Assembly (NCBI RefSeq): GCF_042684365.1
Contig: NZ_JBHULI010000024.1
Location: 496,001 to 560,000 of the forward strand
From: Gracilimonas halophila
GTDB taxonomy: Bacteria > Bacteroidota > Rhodothermia > Balneolales > Balneolaceae
Reading direction: 5' to 3'
DNA: 64,000 bases
Below, piece by piece: positions 42,969 to 52,153 of this stretch. Within the stretch, counting starts at the first letter, position 1. Each line of letters starts with the position of its first letter. Below the pieces are notes generated by a model that saw only the letters and a list, made by a program, of their open reading frames with translations, was not told where the DNA came from and made no database searches. Both the position numbers and the translations under genes were made by a program.

Positions 42969-43961
42969 TTAGTTTTGCTGTTCCAAATGATTTTTTAATT
43001 TATTTCTACGCTGTACATAGTCCTCGTTATCGGGATCTATTTCTACACATCTATCATAAGCAGCAAGAGCTTCTTTCAATTTTCCTTTATGTGCTTTTAA
43101 AGCGCCAAGCATGAGAAATACAGCTTCAGCCTTATCATCCACTTCAGCTGCTTTCTCATATGCTTCAATAGATTTCTCAATCTGATTAGTTTTTCGGTAA
43201 GACCACCCTAACGACTGGTATAGTTCTAGTGTTTCGTATCCATGGCCAACTGCTTTCTTATAATTAGTTATAGCTGTACCCCATGTCTCTGTTTTGTACC
43301 CAATATTACCTAACAGAAAGTATGCGTGACCTAGTTTCTCGTCAGATTCTTCCCAGTCAGTATATTGCTTTAACTCGGTTTCAACTATATATAATTCATC
43401 GTTTCTTTCAATCAGTTTGCTAACTGAATCTAAGTTTACTTCCCAATAATTCCACTCCAATTCAAAATCAAAATCAGAATGAATGCTTCTGATGCCATCA
43501 AATCTATATTCTGAATCTTCAATTGTACCCTCATTATAAACCCTCATAATAGCATCATCAAATTCGTCCTCATCCTTAATTTCAGAATCTAAATGCATAG
43601 ACAGTGCCTTTGCGGCCTCCTCCCAGTCAGTTTCTCCATCCAGATTTTCAAACTTAAGAAATCCAGATGTTGTTTCATTCAAGTCCCACACATATGGTGC
43701 TAGAATATCTTCCTGTGTCCATTGATGAATAGGTTTTTCGGATAATAACTGTTGAAGCTCAGTTTTATCTATCCTTACATCAAAAATTCCACTATTCCAC
43801 TCCATCTCGCATTCCAATATAAGCCCATCATAATCAATAACTAATTCTTCATACACACCATTGGCACAGGTAATAGTAATTGTGGAATGGCCCTGATCGG
43901 GAAAGTCTGAGGCATTCAATTTTTCTATTTGATATTTGGTAATCTTTGTTTTGTTCGACAT
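42969..43961 (-). CDS. TPR-repeat protein with unknown N-terminal domain
   Basis: 330 residues, cytoplasmic-looking and acidic. The N-terminal half (STITITCANGVYEELVIDYD and following) is a domain I do not recognise. From about 205 there are three tetratricopeptide repeats: KLGHAYFLLGNIGYKTETWG, ELYQSLGWSYRKTNQIEKSI and AVFLMLGALKAHKGKLKEAL with AYDRCVEIDPDN. TPRs mediate protein contacts. Flanked by decayed genes. Confidence 0.75.
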   Translation of the reverse strand: MSNKTKITKYQIEKLNASDFPDQGHSTITITCANGVYEELVIDYDGLILECEMEWNSGIFDVRIDKTELQQLLSEKPIHQWTQEDILAPYVWDLNETTSGFLKFENLDGETDWEEAAKALSMHLDSEIKDEDEFDDAIMRVYNEGTIEDSEYRFDGIRSIHSDFDFELEWNYWEVNLDSVSKLIERNDELYIVETELKQYTDWEESDEKLGHAYFLLGNIGYKTETWGTAITNYKKAVGHGYETLELYQSLGWSYRKTNQIEKSIEAYEKAAEVDDKAEAVFLMLGALKAHKGKLKEALAAYDRCVEIDPDNEDYVQRRNKLKNHLEQQN

Positions 43962-44119
43962 TTTCTCGTGATTTATTTTCTATTAATATTGGGTTTAGTT
44001 TTTCCAAGCAAAATTATTAATGCACAAATGTAGGGAACATAAGAATGCATCATTAAAACGTGAAGGAGCAGATAAACCACTAGATGGTCTTTTCGACTTT
44101 TTTGAAATACTCAAAAGAT

Positions 44120-44293
44120 TTATTTGTAGATGTTGAATATCACTATCATCAAAACAAAAAAAGTAAAAACTTTCCCTCCACCTGTAACTGGATAAACATC
44201 TCCATAACCTACCGTTGTTAGTGTGGCTACTGCCCACCATAGACTATGAAAAATGGAACTAAAAATTTCAGGTTGTACTGAGTTTTTGAAATA
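44120..44293 (-). pseudogene. K+ channel pore fragment (remnant of a second channel copy)
   Basis: Codons ending at TAA 44120-44122 read VQPEIFSSIFHSLWWAVATL, TTVGYGDVYPVTGGGKVFTF and FVLMIVIFNIYK. This equals the pore loop and start of the last helix of the intact channel at 44732-45517 with few changes. The frame has a stop just before it and the tail is replaced. A clear dead fragment. Confidence 0.8.
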
Positions 44294-44303
44294 TTATAAC
44301 CGA

Positions 44304-44477
44304 TCACTTAGAATATTTTTTAATTATATCATCAATTTCTTCCCTCTCTTTTTCCAAACTTTTCAGCTCTTTGAGTATCTTTGGTGTTTCTTTTTTATTC
44401 TTTTTTGTTAACCTTTTCATTGTATTAAGAGAAATACCATTTGAAACATTATTCAGATATTCAGATAATTTGCTCAT
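44304..44477 (-). CDS. Small lysine-rich coiled-coil protein
   Basis: 57 residues: MSKLSEYLNNVSNGISLNTM, KRLTKKNKKETPKILKELKS, LEKEREEIDDIIKKYSK. ATG start at 44477. C-terminal coil resembles those at 42565 and 42659. Lies between the dead channel and the dead DUF2779 tail. Confidence 0.5.
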   Translation of the reverse strand: MSKLSEYLNNVSNGISLNTMKRLTKKNKKETPKILKELKSLEKEREEIDDIIKKYSK

Positions 44478-44558
44478 ATCATGTGTTTTTAGTGTTATTT
44501 AGTATTCAATATTATCATTAATAATAATCAAACTCTAAGAAATTTCAATTTTAAGACA

Positions 44559-44640
44559 TTATGTCTCTTTTAAATATTGCCAGTGCTGATGGATCATCAC
44601 CATCGCTAGAGTGTCTAACTCGCAATATTCATCTACGTAC
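44559..44640 (-). pseudogene. DUF2779 tail fragment
   Basis: Reads VDEYCELDTLAMVMIHQHWQ then YLKET before TAA 44559-44561. Matches the C-termini of the DUF2779 proteins at 24448 and 46196 (YCELDTLAMVMI). Bases 44584-44632 are almost identical to 46218-46266. Confidence 0.8.
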
Positions 44641-44731
44641 TTTTATAGCCCTTTAAATTTTGGTAGTAAAGCTTGGCCGGACAATAAAAACAATGCCAAT
44701 GAATATGAAACAAAAAGAGCTCTGAAATACA

Positions 44732-45517
44732 TTAATTACTCTTCTTATCCTTTCTTTTCATTAACTCTTTTTGAGTATTGGTGCTTTGAATATTGATATC
44801 CTTGTCAGGTACTGCTTTGTGAGCTTCTTCCATAGCAGTGGCAATGATACCTGCTGGAGCGGCCACCAACCCAAGACCTATCATTAACACAAAAAAAGTA
44901 AAAATTTTTCCTCCCGTAGTAATTGGATAAACGTCCCCATATCCTACAGTTGTTAATGTAGCAACAGCCCACCATAGACTATGAAATATTGATGTGAAAT
45001 TCTCAGGTTGAACTGCATTTTCAAAATAGTATATACCAACAGCGCTAATATATAATAAAAATAGAGTAGCCGTAAGGAAAATCACTAACTCTTCTTTAAC
45101 GTCCTTGAAAGCATACTTAAAGCGTTTTATTGCTTTACTATACTTAGTGATTTTGATCAGTCTGAATACACGAAGTACTCGAATAATTCTAAAACTTCTT
45201 AGGTCAATAGTCATCGACAAATAGAATGGGAGGATTGCAACAAGATCTACTAGCCCATAAAAGCTGAATATATATTTCCATCTATTCTCTGCTACCCAGA
45301 TTCTTACCATATACTCTAAAGAAAAGATCGCAACAGTTGCATATCTGGAAATTTCAAGAAAGAGTAAAGTACCCTTGCTCAAATTGGGTAAGGTTGAAAA
45401 AGAAAATGTAACCAACGAATAAATAATTAGAGCCTGAATTGTATAAGCGAATCTCGCTCCCCATTTAGTATGAGAATCGTTCACTAAAGCATTTAATTTA
45501 CTTTTTATCTTGCGCAC
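44732..45517 (-). CDS. Voltage-gated-type potassium channel, six-helix subunit
   Basis: 261 residues. Helices S1-S4 lie in the first 140 residues, with arginine-rich SFRIIRVLRVFRLIKITKYS as S4. The pore has the selectivity filter TLTTVGYGDVYP (near 195) followed by FFVLMIGLGLVAAPAGIIAT as S6. It conducts K+ across the inner membrane. A fragment of a second copy lies 440 bases downstream in reading order. Confidence 0.92.
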   Translation of the reverse strand: MRKIKSKLNALVNDSHTKWGARFAYTIQALIIYSLVTFSFSTLPNLSKGTLLFLEISRYATVAIFSLEYMVRIWVAENRWKYIFSFYGLVDLVAILPFYLSMTIDLRSFRIIRVLRVFRLIKITKYSKAIKRFKYAFKDVKEELVIFLTATLFLLYISAVGIYYFENAVQPENFTSIFHSLWWAVATLTTVGYGDVYPITTGGKIFTFFVLMIGLGLVAAPAGIIATAMEEAHKAVPDKDINIQSTNTQKELMKRKDKKSN

Positions 45518-45623
45518 TTTTTCAGCTATTGCTAATAAATCTAAATCACCACTTACTTTTTTAGCATTAGGTAGTTTTTGTAACTAATGATTACTCAAAC
45601 AGACCGTGAAAAAACCTGTTTGT

Positions 45624-45776
45624 CTAATGATTGGTAGTCGTTTTACCCACAGCTTTAGTCACATATACCTTATTGCCATTATCGGAAATATAATACTTTC
45701 CGCCTCTCGGCCCTACCCTGATGGGTTTCCTGTTTTTACTCAATCTTTTGTTAATCTTTTTCCTGTCGTTACTCAT
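45624..45776 (-). CDS. 50-residue protein with a PBCV basic adaptor-like motif
   Basis: MSNDRKKINKRLSKNRKPIR, then VGPRGGKYYISDNGNKVYVT and a short tail. GPRGGKYYI followed by a glycine turn and KVYV is the pattern of the small basic adaptor domain first noted in chlorella-virus proteins. Strongly basic, so nucleic acid or acidic-partner binding is likely. An open frame on the other strand here is a shadow. Confidence 0.6.
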   Translation of the reverse strand: MSNDRKKINKRLSKNRKPIRVGPRGGKYYISDNGNKVYVTKAVGKTTTNH

Positions 45777-45998
45777 AAATATGATATTATGTTTATATAT
45801 CACTATTTGGTTTAATAATCATGTGATATAATTGGTCTTGTTTATAAAATAGTGATTAATATATTAATCTTGAAAGGAAATGAGTTGAATCAAAATCATA
45901 TCACAATGTTAAATTTGTAATTACGATTTGCTTTACAGTGTTTTACTCATCGTGAAAATATGCTCAATTTGAAATAAAACAATTTTCATTTTTAAGAC

Positions 45999-46160
45999 TT
46001 ACTTCATACCAGCAGGTTTTTTAAATCTGTCATCAACTTTGATACCAAGCTTTTCAAGATTTTCTAAAGAATCTTTAAGCTTGTCAGATACATGTTCTAA
46101 GGACAGCTTATACATTTTTACTGCTTCTAAAGCCTGCTCTTTATTTGCAATTTCCTTCAT
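45999..46160 (-). CDS. Small helical protein
   Basis: 53 residues: MKEIANKEQALEAVKMYKLS, LEHVSDKLKDSLENLEKLGI, KVDDRFKKPAGMK. Amphipathic helices; family not recognised. Ends a short way from the DUF2779 remnant. Confidence 0.5.
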   Translation of the reverse strand: MKEIANKEQALEAVKMYKLSLEHVSDKLKDSLENLEKLGIKVDDRFKKPAGMK

Positions 46161-46195
46161 TCTAAGTCTGTTTTTTAGTTATTGTTATTGTTAGT

Positions 46196-47313
46196 TTAAT
46201 TCTTTTTTAAAAAATTCCAATGCTGATGGATCATCACCATCGCTAGAGTGTCTAACTCACAATATTCATAAAGAGATTGCAGAATGGCATCGCGTTGAGT
46301 TTTATCCAAATCATTAAACTGCAAGCGACTCCAGGCCATCATAGCTGCGCCACCCTCGGAGATCGAGTCTTCTCCAATTGCTTTGTCACTATCATCATAA
46401 TCCGGAATACCATATCCGACTTTGTTCAGTAGTTCGTAGGGATTGATAGCCTGGCCCGTTTCTGGATTCGGTTGGTAAAAGACTTTATTCTTTAGATATA
46501 AGCCGCTGTACGGTTGGCTGTAGATTTCTTGCAACTTTGGACTTTCGCTTAATACAGCCGGGAGTACTTTCTTAATACTGATCGAATTTTTCATTACCGG
46601 AGAGTAATAGTATTTCTTGATCATCTCGTACTGATCGACCATCTCCCGCTCGCCTCCTTTGACCAGGCTTTCAATAAAGGCGATCAACTCTTCCGCATCT
46701 TCGGGCTCTCGTTCTCGGATCAAATCCTTCATTTTGTTGAGGACCGTATTCTCGAAGTTGTGATACCGAAATACGGTGCCTTCATCCCCCTCCAGACACT
46801 CTTTCAGCTTCCGTACAAACATAATAGATGGGAGCTTCCCCGGTGTCTCCTCAATCCAGTCGGCTCGGTGTTCTACCCGGCCATCTTCATACATGGTATG
46901 GCAACTAAACTGAAAGGGCACATAGTCATAGGGGTACAAGCCCTTATGAAAAGGAATGGCTGCCAGTACCGCCTCAAAGTCGATGAAATGCAAGGGGTAT
47001 GTCCAGCTGTCCATCTCGTGAAACAGACCCGGGGCGAGCGCCTCTGTCGCTTCGTGGTGGCCGGTCTGCTTCATAATCTGAATGGTCTTACGCTGGTCAT
47101 TATCCCATTCCGGCTGCACGTATAAAAGCTCTGGATTGGCAGGTAGCATTCCCGGAATAAGCTCCTCCATGAAATACACCTCCTTGTCGAGGTATTTCTT
47201 CTGCATCCCTTGTTCATTCCAAACATCAAAAATATGTGGTCTTGAAAAATCCTTTTCCCTCCACTGCAAGGTTTCACCCCAGCACTCCTGAAATCCACTT
47301 TTTTGGTCAGATT
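46196..47313 (-). pseudogene. DUF2779 gene, 5'-truncated
   Basis: The minus strand encodes the C-terminal 370 residues of a DUF2779 protein, beginning KSGFQECWGETLQWREKDFS, which corresponds to residues about 285-305 of the complete protein at 24448-26409. LHFIDFEAVLAAIPFHKG (DxE), YHNFENTVL and YCELDTLAMVMI are kept, so the DnaQ-like half is intact. The Cas4-like half is missing, and a stop lies just before the first homologous codon, next to the ridA stop. An inner ATG at 47269 could still express the exonuclease-like half. Confidence 0.75.
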
Positions 47314-47318
47314 ACTCA

Positions 47319-47705
47319 CTACTCCAATACCGCATCTGCCTCGATTTCTACCAACAGGTCATCATCGATCAATTTGCTTACTTCAACCAGAGTAGCGGCC
47401 GGCTTGATGGCTCCAAAAAATTCTTCATGGGCTTTCCCGAAAGCTTTCCACTCTTCTATATTTGTAATGAACGTCCGTGTTCGGACCACATCTTCAAGGG
47501 AGGCACCGGCTTTATTCAATGCCTTCTCGATGTTCAGGATGCACTGTTTTGTTTGAAGATATACATCTCCTTTCCCGACTACTTTTCCCTGCTCGTCAAC
47601 AGCGGTTGTGCCAGATACAAAAATCTGATTTCCAACTTTCACAGTCCGGCTGTACCCTACTCTTCCTTCCCATTCTGTTCCTGAGGTAATATTCTGCCGC
47701 TTCAT
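47319..47705 (-). CDS. RidA-family (YjgF/YER057c/UK114) protein
   Basis: 128 residues with VKVGNQIFVSGTTAVDEQGK, CILNIEKALNKAGASLEDVV and RTRTFITNIEEW; the C-terminal EV-x-KLIDDDLLVEIEADAV. The arginine in the RTRTF stretch matches the substrate-binding arginine of RidA proteins, which hydrolyse reactive enamine/imine intermediates. It starts one base after the M20 peptidase stop, so it likely shares that mRNA. Confidence 0.9.
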   Translation of the reverse strand: MKRQNITSGTEWEGRVGYSRTVKVGNQIFVSGTTAVDEQGKVVGKGDVYLQTKQCILNIEKALNKAGASLEDVVRTRTFITNIEEWKAFGKAHEEFFGAIKPAATLVEVSKLIDDDLLVEIEADAVLE

Positions 47706-47706
47706 A

Positions 47707-49023
47707 TCACTCTGCCAACCCTGCTTCCGCCATTAAGATCATGAACGTCCGTTGCACTCCTTTATAGCCCTCTTCATTATACCACCATTCATCGAGAGAG
47801 TGAGAACCTCCACTGCTTCCGCCTCCGCCAATAGTCATGGATGGGATCCCCATAGAAATGGATACATTGGCATCCGTTGAAGATCTTGTCAAACCGGGTT
47901 CCTGTCCAAAATGTTTTGCAACAGCCAATGCCCGCTGTATAAAGGGGACATCAGAGGGGATCTCTCCTGAAGGACGGTTCCCGATCATATCAATATCCAC
48001 CGTAAGATCAGGCCCCTCGGTTTTGATATTGTTAGCTTCTATCAGTGCCTTTTGCATCGCATCCTGCATGATACCGTCGATCTGCTGCAATGCTTCAGGG
48101 CTTTCTGACCGCATGTCAATTTCCATCCAGTTTTCGAAGGGAATAGAATTGACGGATGTTCCTCCCCCTATTCTCCCAATATTGTAGCTTGTCCGAGGGC
48201 CGCTTTTAACGAATTGAGATGCATTATCTTCAAAGTAGGTGATCGCCCGCCCCAGTGCATGAGCCGGATTTGCTGTTCCAAAGGCACCCCAGGAATGTCC
48301 GCCCGGACCTTCAAATGTAACCCGGTAACGGTGTGAGCCGAGTGCTTTATTCACAATGCGGCTGTCGTCACTGCCGTCCACGGAAATAAAAGCATCAATA
48401 TTTTCACCCTCCGTTTCGAACAAATGCTTCACTCCCCTGAGATCTCCGATCCCTTCCTCGCCTACAGTTCCCACAAACCAGATGTTATCAGCCGTTTGAA
48501 TATCCAGTGTTTCCATTGTGTTTATTAAGGTAAGCAGCACAGTAAGTCCCCGGGTATCATCGGTGATACCAGGAGCAAAGAGCGTATCGTTCCGAACCTC
48601 AACCTCAACGCCGGTTCCTTCAGGAAACACCGTATCCAGATGTGCTGATATCACAATGGTATGTTCTCCTTCCCTTCCGGGGCGCTTGCCAATCACGTTC
48701 CCTTCCTCATCTATCTCAACCTGATCGAGCCCATATTCTTGCATCATCTCTGCATATCGTTCAGCTCTAACTTCTTCCTGAAATGGAGGGGCAGGGATCT
48801 CGGTTATCATGATCTGATTCTGCACGGTTTCATCATCCATATTCCGGATGAACTCCATCGCTTCCTTGATCCTGGAATTCTCAGCCAGATTCTCTATCTC
48901 ACTCATATATGATTCCTCCACAGATATTTCAGATCCATCATTGCCTTCATTGGGAGTTTGAGATGTGCAACCTATTACAGCCACCATTAGAACCGGAACC
49001 AGTAATCTTGAGAAGAACTTCAT
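47707..49023 (-). CDS. M20-type metallopeptidase lipoprotein
   Basis: 438 residues with a lipoprotein signal (MKFFSRLLVPVLMVAVIG then CTS). Metal ligands of the M20 clan are visible: SAHLDTVFPEG (near 130), APGITDDTRG (near 155) and the catalytic-metal pair VGTVGEEGIGDLRG (near 190). The dimerisation domain with GPGGHSWGAFG follows. Likely an exopeptidase of the periplasm that finishes peptide breakdown. First gene of the pair with ridA. Confidence 0.88.
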   Translation of the reverse strand: MKFFSRLLVPVLMVAVIGCTSQTPNEGNDGSEISVEESYMSEIENLAENSRIKEAMEFIRNMDDETVQNQIMITEIPAPPFQEEVRAERYAEMMQEYGLDQVEIDEEGNVIGKRPGREGEHTIVISAHLDTVFPEGTGVEVEVRNDTLFAPGITDDTRGLTVLLTLINTMETLDIQTADNIWFVGTVGEEGIGDLRGVKHLFETEGENIDAFISVDGSDDSRIVNKALGSHRYRVTFEGPGGHSWGAFGTANPAHALGRAITYFEDNASQFVKSGPRTSYNIGRIGGGTSVNSIPFENWMEIDMRSESPEALQQIDGIMQDAMQKALIEANNIKTEGPDLTVDIDMIGNRPSGEIPSDVPFIQRALAVAKHFGQEPGLTRSSTDANVSISMGIPSMTIGGGGSSGGSHSLDEWWYNEEGYKGVQRTFMILMAEAGLAE

Positions 49024-49104
49024 TCAATTATCTCGTTATAAAGTGAAAGTTAAATTGTTGAATAGCGATCAATTATAGTAAAAGCGTATATAACTTTAAA
49101 GTAA

Positions 49105-49136
49105 AAGCCAGAGTGATCGCTTGAACACTCTGGCTT
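49105..49136 (-). terminator. Terminator after the TPR-metallopeptidase gene
   Basis: Arms AAGCCAGAGTG and CACTCTGGCTT around a ten-base loop, followed on the minus strand by TTTACTTTAA. Confidence 0.8.
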
Positions 49137-49164
49137 AGTAATGATTAAAAAGGGTGCTTCTCTA

Positions 49165-52095
49165 TTAGTTGATCTGTCGGGTAAAATCAGGGCCGAGTGG
49201 GACAGGCAGATTTTCAGCCTCTTCAGTTAAGATAGTTGCAGCATCTTGATCATCCTGCTCGTTCAAAAGCTGAATTAGAGCTGCACGGGCTGAAAGATGA
49301 TATGGATTCATTTCTAATGCCTCACTAAAGTGATCTTCAGCACTTTCAATGTTACCATCTGCTTCTGCAAGTGTACCGAGTACAAATTCATACTCAGCAT
49401 TATGAATGGGTAAGTTTACATCTGAAATACTATCCAATGTTTCATTCCCTTCAGTGATCCGGCCGAGTTTTGCATAGAGTTCTGCGAGCAGAAATTTCTC
49501 ATCCATTCCAAGGTCGTCCTCAGATAAGGTGCTAATGGACTCTTCCGCTTTCTCTTCTTCTCCATTTTCAAGATTGATATGCGCAATTCTAAGTGTATAA
49601 CTTGGTAATTCATTATCTGCTGAAGCAAGGATACGCTGACCTTCTTCTAATACACTCAGTGCTTCCTCAAGCCGGGATTGACGCGCCAGTACATCAGCAT
49701 ATACCAGACGGTAGTCAAAGTTTTGCGGATTTTGATCCAGTAAGTCCTTAAAGAAGTCAGACACATCACCTGAATACCCAAGTACACTTCGAAGGTTTTT
49801 TGCAAAAGCCTCTGCATCTTCTTTCCGGTCACGCAGGTATGTAGAAACCATTGGTGCGTCAGCAACATAACTTTCAGAAACATCGATGGCCTCCTTAAGG
49901 AAACCATAGTTATAGTATCGTTCTCTTGAAAGCCGGTTGAGGTTTGCAGCTTCTGCTAGATCTTCTTCCATTGTTTCAGCTTCATCAAAGAGCAATTTTT
50001 GTTCTTCCATCGCTTCATCAAATGCCATGATGCCTTCCAAAGCTTTTTGATGGATAACATTTGCCCTTGAAACCAAGACCGGGGCATAATCAGAATCCAG
50101 ATCATTTGCCCTGGTGATCATTTCTTCAGCTGCTTCGAAATCGCCTTTTTCTGCATTCACTTCAGCATACTCAAGTAAAGCAGGAATATAATCGTTACTG
50201 AAAGTCAAAGCGGTATGAAGGTAAGCAGTGGCTTCATTTAAATTATTACTGCCCCGAGCTCTGTTTGCCAGTGTTAAGTACGTTTGAGCCCAGTTATCAT
50301 CCAGTACTTCTTCGTTGCCGGCAAGGTATTCCTCTTGCTTTTGGAGCAATGACTCCAGAAACTCATAATAATCCGGGTCTTTTTCGCGAATGAATTCACG
50401 GGTATTCATTGATTTATGGTTCAATGGATGTACTTTTTTATCTGAAAGAAATCCAGCATAACCCTGAGCAAAAAATTCACTTTCGTTATTGGATGCATAA
50501 TAATCCAGGGTAGTGCCATTCTCTTTAGCAGTATGATACAGTGATCGGATCTTCCTGCTTTCCTCATCCGTTAGAATACGTCCGTGGTAAAGGTGAGCAT
50601 ATTCATGTGCCAGCACATTACGCTCCCAGTGAGCTCCTCTTTCCAGATATTCAATACCGGTGGCTCCACTTCCAACTCCACGGATATCCATCCACTGCCG
50701 GTTGTCAAAGGTAGTTCCAACTCGGAAATAGCTTCGGTCCATGGCTATTGCCAGATCGATATGAAGGGGTGGAATCGCAAAATCAGAATCAAACTTATTG
50801 ATCATTGGGAGATAAGCCTTACTTGGGCCGATCTGCTGTGCAATCATCTTCTTGACCCGATCGCCGGGATAGTAATTTGCATCTTTAAATACATTATAAA
50901 ACACTGCACCGTCTTCCGGAATCTCGGTATCAGTAATGGTTTGTTCGAGTTCCTCAAACCCATCAAGATACTCAAACTGACGCTGCTTAATAACCGCTGC
51001 CAATCCGTTATGAGCAGGCCCGTAGTTTTGTTTTCTATCGAGGATATTCTCAAAAGCAGCCTGAGAAGAATCCAGTCGCGCAGCCCGGTCCATATCATAA
51101 TACATATAATAGATGGAGCCCCGCATCATCTCCGGAAGCACCGATTCAGGATATTCTGCTTCCACTTCATGTGTTATTTGAATAGCTTCATCTAATCTGT
51201 TCTGAGGAATGAGTACTTCTGCCCTGTTAAGCTCTTCTCGTACTTCCTCATCGGTAGGATGGATATAATCCGCATAAGTTAAATTGGTATGTCCGTTTCC
51301 GAAATGCCAGTGTGTAAGATAATGAAGTGGGTTTACTTCAAAGGCCAGATTCCATTGAGCTGCCATATTATCCAGTTGTGTGGCATCTACTCTGCGCCAT
51401 ACGGCATAACCATAGCTGAATCGTGCATCAGGATTATATGGATTCAATGAGAGAGCTTTTTTCAAAGCAGGTTCCGCAGCAGCCGGATCCTGATCCCAGA
51501 ATAAACCTTCAGCTTCCAGAAGATAACCCCCATCAAATTGCGGATCCCAATCCTGAACATTTTCAGCCCAACGCAAGGCCTCTTCAAAATCACGCTTAAG
51601 CAAGGCTACTTTTCCACGGATTAAACCGACCTTTGCATCATTCGTATTTTCCTCCAAAAGTGCAGCACCTATGTCATCAGCTTCATCTAAATCCCAAGCC
51701 TGAATATTCAATTCAGCTTTAAGCAACTGTGCTTCACGGTTCGAAGGATTTTCTTCTAAAACGGCATTAACGATACTTTCTGAGTCACTGTATCGATGTT
51801 TCTTCATCAGCAATTTTGCTTCAACAAGTCTCACCTCATTATTGCCCGCATCTGCATTGGCAATGTATTGTTCTGCTTCACTCCACATTCCCAGCTCAAC
51901 AAGCTTCTCAATATTTTGAGGAGTTACTTCAGTTTCAAGTTCTTCCAGTGTTGTGGATCGCTCTTGTTCTAACTGTTCCTTTACAATTTCAGTGTCATCG
52001 ACGTACTTTTCTGTTTCAGAGGTACACGAAATAAACAATAAAGCTGCGAACGCAGGTATTATTAATACTTTGGGAATTATTTTTAAACCAGACAT
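49165..52095 (-). CDS. Large TPR lipoprotein with an embedded HExxH metallopeptidase domain
   Basis: 976 residues. Lipoprotein signal (MSGLKIIPKVLIIPAFAALL, then FISC). Many TPR units lie on both sides (for example EAEGLFWDQDPAAAEPALKK near 210 and SRLEEALSVLEEGQ near 820). The middle has VLAHEYAHLYHGRILTDEES (HEYAH, near 500) preceded by GATGIEYLERG, the pattern of peptidase MA-like zinc domains. It probably sits on the inner leaflet of the outer membrane; the substrate is unknown. Confidence 0.8.
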   Translation of the reverse strand: MSGLKIIPKVLIIPAFAALLFISCTSETEKYVDDTEIVKEQLEQERSTTLEELETEVTPQNIEKLVELGMWSEAEQYIANADAGNNEVRLVEAKLLMKKHRYSDSESIVNAVLEENPSNREAQLLKAELNIQAWDLDEADDIGAALLEENTNDAKVGLIRGKVALLKRDFEEALRWAENVQDWDPQFDGGYLLEAEGLFWDQDPAAAEPALKKALSLNPYNPDARFSYGYAVWRRVDATQLDNMAAQWNLAFEVNPLHYLTHWHFGNGHTNLTYADYIHPTDEEVREELNRAEVLIPQNRLDEAIQITHEVEAEYPESVLPEMMRGSIYYMYYDMDRAARLDSSQAAFENILDRKQNYGPAHNGLAAVIKQRQFEYLDGFEELEQTITDTEIPEDGAVFYNVFKDANYYPGDRVKKMIAQQIGPSKAYLPMINKFDSDFAIPPLHIDLAIAMDRSYFRVGTTFDNRQWMDIRGVGSGATGIEYLERGAHWERNVLAHEYAHLYHGRILTDEESRKIRSLYHTAKENGTTLDYYASNNESEFFAQGYAGFLSDKKVHPLNHKSMNTREFIREKDPDYYEFLESLLQKQEEYLAGNEEVLDDNWAQTYLTLANRARGSNNLNEATAYLHTALTFSNDYIPALLEYAEVNAEKGDFEAAEEMITRANDLDSDYAPVLVSRANVIHQKALEGIMAFDEAMEEQKLLFDEAETMEEDLAEAANLNRLSRERYYNYGFLKEAIDVSESYVADAPMVSTYLRDRKEDAEAFAKNLRSVLGYSGDVSDFFKDLLDQNPQNFDYRLVYADVLARQSRLEEALSVLEEGQRILASADNELPSYTLRIAHINLENGEEEKAEESISTLSEDDLGMDEKFLLAELYAKLGRITEGNETLDSISDVNLPIHNAEYEFVLGTLAEADGNIESAEDHFSEALEMNPYHLSARAALIQLLNEQDDQDAATILTEEAENLPVPLGPDFTRQIN

Positions 52096-52153
52096 ATGTA
52101 TAGATTTTAGGTCAATTTGAAGTAAGATTGTTTTAAATTTTTAAGCTAAAAAT

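Noticed and set aside
45606..45815. Plus-strand 69-codon frame
   Set aside because: Opposite the 50-residue basic adaptor-like protein, which has the better motif.
50584..51195. Plus-strand open frame opposite the TPR-metallopeptidase gene
   Set aside because: Antisense shadow over the HEYAH region; no recognisable protein features.
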